A stretch of 5,708 nt of DNA, taken from positions 1 through 5,708 of the forward strand of contig JAUZPW010000111.1 of NCBI GenBank assembly GCA_030705725.1. Reading direction: 5' to 3'. The translations under genes were made by a program, and so were the position numbers. The notes under the pieces were generated by a model. That model made no database searches and was not told where the DNA came from. It worked only from the letters and a program-made list of their open reading frames with translations. Source of the DNA: Bacillota bacterium. Its GTDB lineage: Bacteria; Bacillota; Clostridia; Oscillospirales; Butyricicoccaceae. Shown in pieces: positions 1-5,179 of this stretch (position 1 is the stretch's first letter; each line of letters begins with the position of its first letter).

Positions 1-601
1 AGCTTTGCGGAAGCGCGAAATCGAAGCCGTAGTCATTATTTTTATAGGTTATGGTGCTTCCATTTTCATTTGCGGCTTTGCTTTCGTATTCGCCGAGCGT
101 TACGTCTGTGATGAGCCATTTTCCGTCATCTTTTTTGACTTCAAGGCTTACATCGCGTTTCGCGGCGGCACCGCCGCTTTGCTGCTCCGCGCTGGTCATT
201 TCTATTATTTTTCCCTTGACCTCGTACGTTTTGTCTTCTTTCTTGTCCACGGATTCAATTCCGATACTGTCCGGCCAGGGGCTCGATACAAGCTTTCCGG
301 GGGCTTTCTTCGGATCGTCCTGCCATTTTTTGAGCAGCTCGGGAGATACAAGGTCGCCGTAGGAATTCTTCATGTCCGTTTTTACGTTAGGGGACTGAAG
401 AGAAACATCCTGCAGCTTTTTGCCGAACGCTACCACGACATTCCTTACGGCGATTTCGTCGGTGTCTGAATTGTCGGTATTCTCTACAATGCCCGAACCG
501 GTATCGCTTGCCGAATTATTGTCATTCGCCTGTTTTTTGCCGGAACAGCCGAACAATGACAGAGCTAATATTAACAATGCCAGAAACGCTGCTTTTTTCA
601 T
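1..601 (-). CDS. Secreted lipoprotein of unknown function, N-terminal part (runs off the left edge)
   Basis: The minus strand is open from an ATG at 601 to the window edge, giving 200 codons with no stop. A strong ribosome site (AGGAGG type, 611-616) lies 9 nt upstream. The N-terminus is a lipoprotein signal: KK at 2-3, a hydrophobic stretch at 4-17, and a lipobox LFGC with the lipidated Cys at 19. A polar, Asn/Ser/Asp-rich linker follows at about 20-45. A globular domain at about 46-165 contains the segment KLVSSPWPDSIGIE and the end piece DDGKWLITDV, and looks like the compact alpha+beta, NTF2-like modules common in secreted Bacillota proteins. From about residue 185 a second module seems to begin (YGFDFALP) and is cut by the edge. 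The protein is probably anchored to the outer face of the membrane. It is divergent from glpP and has its own promoter. I recognise no function; the lipoprotein call is firm and the fold assignment is a guess. Confidence 0.9.
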   Translation of the reverse strand, partial: MKKAAFLALLILALSLFGCSGKKQANDNNSASDTGSGIVENTDNSDTDEIAVRNVVVAFGKKLQDVSLQSPNVKTDMKNSYGDLVSPELLKKWQDDPKKAPGKLVSSPWPDSIGIESVDKKEDKTYEVKGKIIEMTSAEQQSGGAAAKRDVSLEVKKDDGKWLITDVTLGEYESKAANENGSTITYKNNDYGFDFALPQS

Positions 602-621
602 TGATATTAAACCTCCATGAA

Positions 622-637
622 ACGGATTACTATCCGT
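622..637. repeat. Short inverted repeat in the lipoprotein 5' leader
   Basis: ACGGAT and ATCCGT form a perfect 6-bp inverted repeat separated by 4 nt. It lies between the predicted transcription start and the ribosome site of the lipoprotein gene, ending 5 nt from the AGGAGG-type site. It could be a small 5'-UTR hairpin or a repressor half-site pair. It is short enough to occur by chance. Confidence 0.35.
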
Positions 638-688
638 CGGACGAAATATTTTTACTTCCGTTCCATTATTTTAACGCGTTTTTTCTAT

Positions 689-718
689 ATTATTACAGCA
701 CAAGGCATTTTTAGTCAA
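689..718 (-). promoter_or_regulatory. Predicted sigma-A promoter of the lipoprotein gene
   Basis: On the minus strand, a -35 box TTGACT (713-718, 5 of 6 consensus bases) is followed after 18 nt by a -10 box AATAAT (689-694, 5 of 6). Transcription would start near 682 and give a leader of about 80 nt before the ATG at 601. Read by eye from consensus. Confidence 0.6.
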
Positions 719-743
719 TGCTGACGGCAACAAGATATTTTAA

Positions 744-772
744 TTGTATTTTTCCTTAATAATTGATAAAAT
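744..772 (+). promoter_or_regulatory. Predicted sigma-A promoter of glpP with extended -10
   Basis: On the plus strand, TTGTAT (744-749, 4 of 6) is followed after 17 nt by TAAAAT (767-772, 5 of 6). The -10 box is preceded by TG at the extended -10 position (TGATAAAAT, 764-772). Transcription would start near 779, about 120 nt ahead of the preferred glpP start at 902. It is back to back with the lipoprotein promoter; the two -35 boxes lie about 25 bp apart, so a single bound regulator could affect both. Confidence 0.55.
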
Positions 773-888
773 TTAATAACCGAAAAACATTAAAATCAGG
801 GAAAACCACAATAAAATGTGGAAATTATGGAATATTTTAAGAAAAATCAGCTTCAGTGGGCAGCTCGGGATCAAATAAAAAACGGAAC

Positions 889-894
889 GGGTGA
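889..894 (+). promoter_or_regulatory. Ribosome binding site deciding the glpP start
   Basis: GGGTGA matches the 3' half of the Shine-Dalgarno consensus (AGGTGA) and lies 7 nt before the ATG at 902. The earlier in-frame candidates, GTG 818 and ATG 827, have no comparably placed site. This favours the start at 902. Confidence 0.5.
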
Positions 895-901
895 ATATCT
901 A

Positions 902-1516
902 ATGTCGGAAACAACAAAATGGAAATTCGAAAACAATTATATTTTCCCAGTGGTATACGACTTAAAAGATATTGATAAATTACTCGGCAGTCAGTTTAAG
1001 GTCATTATTCTCGGAAGGGTACTCAATATCCTTAATATTAAAAGAATAGTAAACATACTTAAAGTGGGGGACAAAAAAGTCCTTGTCGATATAGATTTTA
1101 TCGGAGGGCTCAGCAACGACAAATACGCGATGGATTTTATATCGAAAGAGGCGCAGGTTGACGGTATTATAACTACGCACAGCGATAAAATAATCAGGGC
1201 AAAAAGGGAAAATCTAATATCTATACTTAAAATATTCGCCTATGACGAGTTTTCAATAGTTTCGGCGGGAAAAGTAGTTAATTTATGCAATCCTGACATA
1301 ATCGAAACTCTGCCCGGAATAGCGGCGCCGTGCTTTATAAACAAGCTTAGGGAATATACGGACATACCCATAGACGTATCCGGATACCTCGGAAGAAAAC
1401 TGTCGGATATAAATCTGCTTTATGCCTGCGGGGTTACCGCTATTCACACCGGCAACCACAAGCTTTGGAATATTGAATGCAGAAGCGACGTTCCTCCCAC
1501 GTTTTTACGAAAATAA
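902..1516 (+). CDS. glpP: GlpP-family glycerol-3-phosphate-responsive antiterminator
   Basis: The protein has 204 residues from the ATG at 902, close to the usual length of about 190. Family landmarks appear in order: I.PVV near the N-terminus, VLNILNIKRIV, VLVDIDFIGGL, DGIITTHSDKIIRAK, the hallmark ETLPGI, then DIPIDVSGYL and a final AIHTGNHKLW. Such proteins adopt a small TIM-barrel-like fold. In Bacillus subtilis, GlpP with glycerol 3-phosphate binds the glpD leader mRNA and prevents termination. The frame stays open upstream to GTG 818, which would give 232 residues, but the extra 28 do not match the family and the ribosome site is poorer. The usual GG of the phosphate-binding GGLI/GGFI segment is SG here (VSGYL), so ligand affinity may differ. 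No glycerol genes adjoin it, so its targets lie elsewhere. The gene looks more AT-rich than its neighbours. The family is certain; the start is less so. Confidence 0.88.
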   Translation: MSETTKWKFENNYIFPVVYDLKDIDKLLGSQFKVIILGRVLNILNIKRIVNILKVGDKKVLVDIDFIGGLSNDKYAMDFISKEAQVDGIITTHSDKIIRAKRENLISILKIFAYDEFSIVSAGKVVNLCNPDIIETLPGIAAPCFINKLREYTDIPIDVSGYLGRKLSDINLLYACGVTAIHTGNHKLWNIECRSDVPPTFLRK

Positions 1517-1527
1517 CAATAAAGCGG

Positions 1528-1570
1528 GGCGTGCCGCAAGATGTTTCATAAAAACGTCTTGCGGCACGCC
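1528..1570. terminator. Bidirectional terminator between glpP and the ECF operon
   Basis: A near-perfect 19-bp stem (1528-1546 with 1552-1570, one G-T wobble, 5-nt loop) sits between the two convergent stop codons, 11 nt after glpP and 15 nt after the last ECF gene. The arms are GGCGTGCCGCAAGA and its complement. Neither side has a long uninterrupted U run. The minus-strand side is the more T-rich (CTTTATTGTTATTTT), so termination is probably better for the ECF operon. Confidence 0.8.
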
Positions 1571-1585
1571 ATTTGGAATGGAAAT

Positions 1586-2437
1586 TTATTTTATCGCCGA
1601 AAATTTTTCGTACGCCTCGTCTACCGTCATCGGATACGGAGCGTTTCCCCATTTTTTATAGGTCTTATCCAGTATATACGCGGTTTCAGTAACCTGCGGG
1701 ATGTTCATGCCGGCCTGATCGAATATATCGATTGAATGGAATACTTCGCTCGGCGGGCCGTTTAACACGATTTCGCCGTTATTCATGAATATTATTCTGT
1801 CTGCGTATTCGGCCAGAAGCTCTATCTCGTGTTCGACGATAACAACCGTTATATTGCTCTTTTTGTTTAGATCCTTAACGGCGGCAAACACCTCTTCGGT
1901 TCCCTGCGGGTCAAGGTTTGACGTTGGCTCGTCAAGCACAAGTATCTCGGGCTGCATAGCCAGAACGGAGGCTATCGCCACCCTTTGCTGCTCGCCGCCG
2001 GACAGTTCAAACGGCGAGCGGTCGCGGAGCTTTTCTATTTTTAGAAGCTTCAGCACGTTTTCAAGGCGACTGAATATTTCCTGCTTCGGGACGCACAGAT
2101 TCGCGGCTCCGAAGGATATTTCTTCCCAAACCGACATCTGGGAAAGCTGAGCTTCAGGGTCTGAAAAAACCATGCCGACGCGCTGGGCGAGAAGCGCCGT
2201 TTTTTTATCATTGATGTTCTCCCCGTTGACGAAGATCGAACCTTTTAATTCACCGCCGAAAGAGTTCGGAATAAGCCCGTTCGTCGTGCGGCAGATTGTG
2301 CTTTTACCAGCATTATTAGGCCCGATGATACCGACGAATTCGCCCTTTTCCACGGTAAAGTTTATATTTTTAAGAGCGGCCTCTTTGCGGTCGGGATACG
2401 TGTAATTTACATTTTTAAATTCAAGGACAGCAGCCAT
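1586..2437 (-). CDS. ecfA: ECF transporter ATPase, second subunit (EcfA2-like), with altered Q-loop
   Basis: This is a 283-residue ABC ATPase of the energy-coupling-factor/CbiO class. It hydrolyses ATP at the inner face of the membrane together with the ATPase encoded at 3292-4125. Visible motifs are Walker A GPNNAGKST (39-47), signature LSGGEQQR (145-152), Walker B ILVLDEP with Glu170, D-loop SNLD (173-176) and H-loop His203. A C-terminal extension from about residue 210 is typical of EcfA proteins. Two departures stand out. The Q-loop, normally VFQ(N/D)P, reads VFSDP, so its glutamine is Ser92, and Walker A has Asn42 where Gly is usual. The frame is open to 2497, but the extra 20 residues overlap the end of ecfT and look non-coding. 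The ATG at 2437 has a GGGGG ribosome site inside the last codons of ecfT and begins 7 nt after its stop. It is the last gene of the operon. The symbol A1 or A2 is not decided by sequence alone. Confidence 0.93.
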   Translation of the reverse strand: MAAVLEFKNVNYTYPDRKEAALKNINFTVEKGEFVGIIGPNNAGKSTICRTTNGLIPNSFGGELKGSIFVNGENINDKKTALLAQRVGMVFSDPEAQLSQMSVWEEISFGAANLCVPKQEIFSRLENVLKLLKIEKLRDRSPFELSGGEQQRVAIASVLAMQPEILVLDEPTSNLDPQGTEEVFAAVKDLNKKSNITVVIVEHEIELLAEYADRIIFMNNGEIVLNGPPSEVFHSIDIFDQAGMNIPQVTETAYILDKTYKKWGNAPYPMTVDEAYEKFSAIK

Positions 2438-2444
2438 AGTATTA

Positions 2445-3299
2445 TTACCCCCTAATAGCAGGCAGGAACAGGTTGGACCAGCCGTGCATGTTTCCAATCC
2501 AGTTCAGGCCTCCGCATTTTACGCGCAACACAACGGCCGCCACCGAAATAACCAAAAAGAATATAACGATAACAAAATCCTTTGCGCTGAAGTTGACCTT
2601 ATAGAGCGGCGTGGGCTTTGAAGACGAGCCGAACGCCCTGGCCTCAAGAGCCATTGCCATTGTCTCCATTCTTTCCATCGAAATCACAACGAGCGGCACA
2701 AACAGCGGAACCAAGCCCTTTATTTTATCCCAGATTGTGCGCTCCACAAGGCCGCGCGCTTTCTGGGCGGATATAATTATCTGAGCTTCCCTGCTGCTTA
2801 TCGGTATAAGCTGGAGGGACATCAGAATCATAAAGCCTATGTTATACGGTACTCCCAGCTTGGTAAAACCCTTGACGATTTCCGTCGGATGGGTGGTGCT
2901 GATATACAGCAGGGAAACAAGGGCTATAGCGGTTACGCGGAAGCCGTAGGTTAAACCGAAATACGCCCCTTCCAAAGAAAAGGTTCCGAAGAAAGGAATC
3001 GTGAATTCATGTCCGAAAAACAGGGCGGGCGTTTTTCCTATCGGGTTTGCGAAGCCGTGTATTAATACAAGCAAAAAGATCGTGACTATAAATAGTTTCG
3101 TCAAAGAATTTGTAAATGCATATCGGCCTGTGGAAATGAAATTAAAGATAAAAACCACTATTGACAAAACCGCAGGTACAACCGGATTGAAGAACAGAAA
3201 CGACAGCAAGGTCACGCCAACGATTATCGCAAGCTTGGTTCTGCTGTCGCAGCGGTGAAATATGGAATCACCCGGCTTATAAAAAGTTTGATTATTCAA
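2445..3299 (-). CDS. ecfT: ECF transporter transmembrane scaffold EcfT (CbiQ family)
   Basis: This is a 284-residue membrane protein that couples the two ATPases to the S component. Hydrophobic segments lie at about 22-37, 40-55, 68-84, 115-134 and 245-262. The cytoplasmic coupling helices carry the two family motifs: AQKARG (178-183) and ALEARAFG (217-224), the second being ARA rather than ARG. In EcfT proteins these arginine motifs dock into the grooves of the ATPases. The N-terminal FHRCDSRTKL matches the family's usual HxxDPRxKL-like opening. The start is a TTG at 3299, supported by AGGAGG at 3310-3315 and by the lack of a better start. It overlaps the end of the preceding ATPase gene by 8 nt and its own stop is 7 nt before the next, so translation is probably coupled on both sides. 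Identification is firm. Confidence 0.94.
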   Translation of the reverse strand: MNNQTFYKPGDSIFHRCDSRTKLAIIVGVTLLSFLFFNPVVPAVLSIVVFIFNFISTGRYAFTNSLTKLFIVTIFLLVLIHGFANPIGKTPALFFGHEFTIPFFGTFSLEGAYFGLTYGFRVTAIALVSLLYISTTHPTEIVKGFTKLGVPYNIGFMILMSLQLIPISSREAQIIISAQKARGLVERTIWDKIKGLVPLFVPLVVISMERMETMAMALEARAFGSSSKPTPLYKVNFSAKDFVIVIFFLVISVAAVVLRVKCGGLNWIGNMHGWSNLFLPAIRG

Positions 3300-4125
3300 G
3301 AGAAGTCGCCCTCCTTTGAGCTATCGCTTCGGCCATTTCATTCGGATTGGACGTATCAAGGGGAATTCCGAAGGAATTAAGCCTTCGGGCCAATGAAAAC
3401 ACCTGGGGCGGATTCAAATGGGCTTTCTCCATAGTAACGCTGTCGCAAAAAATTTCCCGGGGAGAAGCATCCTTAACTATTTCACCTTCTGCCATGACTA
3501 TTACTCTTTCGGCAAAACGCATGACAAAATTCATGTCGTGGGTTATTACCACGATGGTATGGCCTTCCTGGGACATTTTTAATATCATTTGACCTATTTT
3601 CTCTTTGCCGGGATGGTCCTGGCCTGTGGTAGGCTCGTCCAAAAACAGGATCGGCGGACGCATTGCGTAGACAGACGCGAGGGCGACAAGCTTTCTGACG
3701 CCGCTGCTGAAGGTAAGCGGCTGCTTTTTCGCTATTTTTCTAAGGTCAAAGAAGTCGACCGTTTCGATAAGCCGTTCCCTGATTTCTTCAGCTTTGAGAT
3801 TCATATTTTTTAAGCCAAATTCTATTTCATCCTTCACAGTATTGCTGAACAGCTGGTAATTGGGGTTCTGAAAGACGTATCCGACAAGGCTTGCGAGCTC
3901 TCCTGTTTTCTTTGTGGCTACGTCGGTGCCGTTTATCAGAATTTTTCCCGAGGTTGGCCTTAAAAGTCCGTTAAAATGCTTTGAGAGCGTGGTTTTGCCG
4001 CTGCCGTTCTGACCGACTATCGCAACTCTAACACCCTTTTCGAGGGTCAGGTTGATATTTTTTAACGCGTTGACCCCGCCCGGATACACATGATTCAAAT
4101 CTATCGTTTGCGCCACTATCGACAT
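3292..4125 (-). CDS. ecfA: ECF transporter ATPase, first subunit (EcfA1-like), with degenerate signature
   Basis: This is a 277-residue ABC ATPase of the EcfA/CbiO class and the likely heterodimer partner of the ATPase at 1586-2437. Motifs are Walker A GQNGSGKTT (38-46), Q-loop VFQNP with Gln86, Walker B ILFLDEP with Glu164, the EcfA-style D-loop TGQD (167-170) and H-loop His196 in VVITHD. The signature is abnormal. Where LSGGQ or LSGGE is expected, residues 139-143 read FSSGV, followed by RKLVALASV, so only one of the two glycines and neither the Leu nor the Gln/Glu is kept. The reading frame is intact across the motif and the flanks match the family, so this is substitution, not frameshift. 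The C-terminal EcfA extension is present. The ATG at 4125 has a GGGAG site about 6 nt upstream. The gene follows the S-component gene by 63 nt, with a hairpin between them, and overlaps ecfT by 8 nt. Confidence 0.93.
   Translation of the reverse strand: MSIVAQTIDLNHVYPGGVNALKNINLTLEKGVRVAIVGQNGSGKTTLSKHFNGLLRPTSGKILINGTDVATKKTGELASLVGYVFQNPNYQLFSNTVKDEIEFGLKNMNLKAEEIRERLIETVDFFDLRKIAKKQPLTFSSGVRKLVALASVYAMRPPILFLDEPTTGQDHPGKEKIGQMILKMSQEGHTIVVITHDMNFVMRFAERVIVMAEGEIVKDASPREIFCDSVTMEKAHLNPPQVFSLARRLNSFGIPLDTSNPNEMAEAIAQRRATSLE
3310..3315 (-). promoter_or_regulatory. Ribosome binding site of ecfT (TTG start)
   Basis: AGGAGG on the minus strand lies 10 nt before the TTG at 3299, inside the final codons of the upstream ATPase gene. 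Its near-consensus strength compensates for the weak start codon and fixes the start. Confidence 0.7.
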
Positions 4126-4144
4126 ATATATCTCCCATATTCAA

Positions 4145-4177
4145 TACAAGCGGGGAAAGAGCATTTCCCCGCTTGTA
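4145..4177 (-). terminator. Intercistronic hairpin between the S-component gene and the first ATPase gene
   Basis: A perfect 14-bp stem (4145-4158 with 4164-4177, arms TACAAGCGGGGAAA and complement, 5-nt loop) fills most of the 63-nt gap. On the transcribed minus strand it is followed by TTGAATATGG, which is not a real U run, so it is probably a leaky terminator or an RNA stabiliser, not a full stop. The next ribosome site starts 5 to 10 nt further on and the operon clearly continues. Confidence 0.6.
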
Positions 4178-4188
4178 AATTTTATTGT

Positions 4189-4806
4189 TTACAGATCCGA
4201 AGAATCGTCTGATTCCGCTTTTAAGGGGGTCAAGTATCTGAACTGAGCGGGAAGAACCCTAAGTATCGCCATAACAATAGCAACGATTACGATTTTGTCC
4301 AAAAATCCCGTGATAAGGTCTTTTAGGAATATTCCGGTAAACAACTCGCCGGACGCTTTGACAAGCACTGCCGCCAGAATATCGTAAGAGGTTCCGGTAA
4401 AGCCGCCGAATGCATATGTATACACGTAAGAGCTTACGACGCTTGCAATCGGTATCGTTACAATCAGAGTTAATATCAGACCGAGCCATGAACGCGTAAT
4501 GCTGTATTTTGCCGCGTATCCGATCATAATAGCGTAAACACCCGTGGCAAGGAAGGTCAGAATCAGCGTCGGATTAATAAGCAGCGCCGTTGCAACTGCC
4601 TGGAGCACAGCTACCAGGAAACCTATCCAGGGACCGCCGATAAAGGTCGCGAGGAAAGTCCCGCCGGAATCGAGGAAAAGCGGAACGCCGAGGTATTGGC
4701 GAATAGCAACGCCCGCAAAGTTAATGGCTACAGCTGTCGGAATAAGCGCGGCCAAATAGGTAGGCCTGATTTTCTGAAACTGAACTTTTTCGATTTTCAA
4801 ACCCAT
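4189..4806 (-). CDS. ECF transporter S component (substrate-binding membrane protein), substrate unknown
   Basis: This is a 205-residue integral membrane protein with about six hydrophobic segments (roughly 17-36, 43-57, 60-77, 81-99, 107-133 and 159-185) and a short acidic C-terminal tail. The substrate-binding subunit of an ECF transporter is inferred from size, topology and its place at the head of an operon with EcfT and two ATPases. Sequence hints are the first-helix AxxxA pattern (A27-A31), of the kind that contacts EcfT, the LDSGGT segment (45-50) followed by GGPWIG (57-62), similar to the LDxxGT...GPxxG pattern of riboflavin-type and related S components, and an FLDK motif near the last helix. 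The substrate cannot be named: no biosynthetic neighbour and no known riboswitch is visible. The frame has an earlier ATG at 4815, but the AGAGGG ribosome site touches that codon and is ideally placed (9 nt) for ATG 4806. Confidence 0.85.
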   Translation of the reverse strand: MGLKIEKVQFQKIRPTYLAALIPTAVAINFAGVAIRQYLGVPLFLDSGGTFLATFIGGPWIGFLVAVLQAVATALLINPTLILTFLATGVYAIMIGYAAKYSITRSWLGLILTLIVTIPIASVVSSYVYTYAFGGFTGTSYDILAAVLVKASGELFTGIFLKDLITGFLDKIVIVAIVMAILRVLPAQFRYLTPLKAESDDSSDL

Positions 4807-4815
4807 AGTAAACAT

Positions 4816-4821
4816 CCCTCT
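4816..4821 (-). promoter_or_regulatory. Ribosome binding site that fixes the S-component start
   Basis: AGAGGG on the minus strand is immediately adjacent to ATG 4815, too close to serve it, and 9 nt before ATG 4806, an ideal distance. This supports the shorter product beginning MGLKIEK. Confidence 0.65.
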
Positions 4822-4823
4822 TT

Positions 4824-4892
4824 TTATTTTTCTTGGCTGCTTTTTGCTGCAAGTAATTGGCTATGATCTGGCGGTGTACTCCCTATAATCAT
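4824..4892 (-). CDS. Possible 22-residue small ORF in the leader of the ECF operon
   Basis: On the minus strand a 22-codon frame begins MIIGSTPPDH and ends SSQEK with TAA at 4826-4824, 17 nt before the S-component start. It has a good ribosome site: TAAGGA directly precedes a 5-nt spacer and the ATG at 4892. The frame is open further upstream to a GTG at 4931 (35 residues), but that codon has no ribosome site. The peptide is mildly polar with no membrane segment and matches nothing I recognise. It could be a leader peptide whose translation affects the S gene, a real small protein, or chance. The start signal is the strongest argument for it, and conservation cannot be judged here. Confidence 0.35.
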   Translation of the reverse strand: MIIGSTPPDHSQLLAAKSSQEK

Positions 4893-4944
4893 TCCTTTCC
4901 TTAGCCTAAAAGCTTTAATTCCCCTTTCCACAGTTTTTTATATT

Positions 4945-4997
4945 AAAAAAAACATTTAGAAAACATACATATGTCATACGTACGTTTTTAAATGTTT
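4945..4997 (-). terminator. Long U-tailed hairpin in the ECF operon leader (possible attenuator)
   Basis: In the RNA, AAACATTTA (4997-4989) pairs with TAAATGTTT (4958-4950), and the inner arms 4988-4975 and 4973-4960 pair with only G-U wobbles and one bulged base. This gives a stem of about 20 bp with a tiny loop. A run of eight U (4952-4945) overlaps and follows the base, as in an intrinsic terminator. It begins about 30 nt after the predicted transcription start, so it would lie inside the operon's leader. The stem is mostly A-U, so termination may be partial. At the DNA level its centre is also an imperfect palindrome and could be an operator. Confidence 0.5.
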
Positions 4998-5034
4998 CTC
5001 TAAATACACAAAATAAATTCAGTTTTATTGTCCT

Positions 5035-5063
5035 ATTATAAACTATGCTTTGGGTTATTTCAA
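5035..5063 (-). promoter_or_regulatory. Strong predicted sigma-A promoter of the ECF operon
   Basis: On the minus strand, a -35 box TTGAAA (5058-5063, 5 of 6), a 17-nt spacer and a perfect TATAAT (5035-5040) are present. Transcription would start near 5028, leaving about 220 nt of leader before the S-component ATG at 4806. This is the best promoter match in the window. Confidence 0.8.
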
Positions 5064-5116
5064 TAGTTTTTCTTATTTTTTATCATAAATTATTATATTT
5101 ATTGAATAATTACGGG

Positions 5117-5164
5117 AAAAGAGCTTGCGGCCCCAGAACTTTGTCCTGAACCGCAAGCTCTTTT
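5117..5164 (-). terminator. Rho-independent terminator of the SLH-protein gene
   Basis: A perfect 14-bp inverted repeat (5117-5130 with 5151-5164, GC-rich core GAGCTTGCGG) encloses a 20-nt loop and begins 15 nt after the SLH stop codon. On the minus strand the stem ends in TTTT. The plus-strand side is also T-rich, so it could work in both directions. Confidence 0.78.
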
Positions 5165-5179
5165 GCATTTTTACTTTTT

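Noticed and set aside
5..469. Long plus-strand open frame of 154 codons
   Set aside because: It lies antisense to the lipoprotein gene, whose signal peptide, lipobox and ribosome site are clear; the antisense protein has no recognisable features.
1785..2405. Plus-strand open frames opposite the second ATPase
   Set aside because: They are antisense to a gene with all ABC motifs and are serine/phenylalanine-rich in the way expected of complement-strand shadows.
2438..2497. N-terminal extension of the second ATPase by 20 residues (start at 2497)
   Set aside because: It overlaps the end of ecfT in another frame, does not resemble an ABC N-terminus, and the ATG at 2437 has a proper ribosome site and begins just before the usual EcfA opening strand.
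3589..3813. Plus-strand open frame that could suggest the first ATPase is broken at its signature motif
   Set aside because: The minus-strand ATPase frame is continuous through this region with homologous sequence on both sides, so the odd signature is not a frameshift.
4807..4815. Upstream ATG for the S component at 4815
   Set aside because: The only ribosome site abuts this codon with no spacer but is correctly spaced for the ATG at 4806.
4835..4852. Hairpin suggested by CTTG...CAAG around the GCAGC-A5-GCAGC repeat
   Set aside because: The GCAGC units are direct, not inverted, repeats, leaving only a 4-bp stem, which is not meaningful.
4816..5028. Known riboswitch class in the ECF leader
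   Set aside because: I looked for the conserved cores of TPP, FMN, cobalamin, preQ1, ZTP, THF and purine riboswitches and found no convincing match; CACCGCCAGATCA only loosely recalls the ZTP 3' core.
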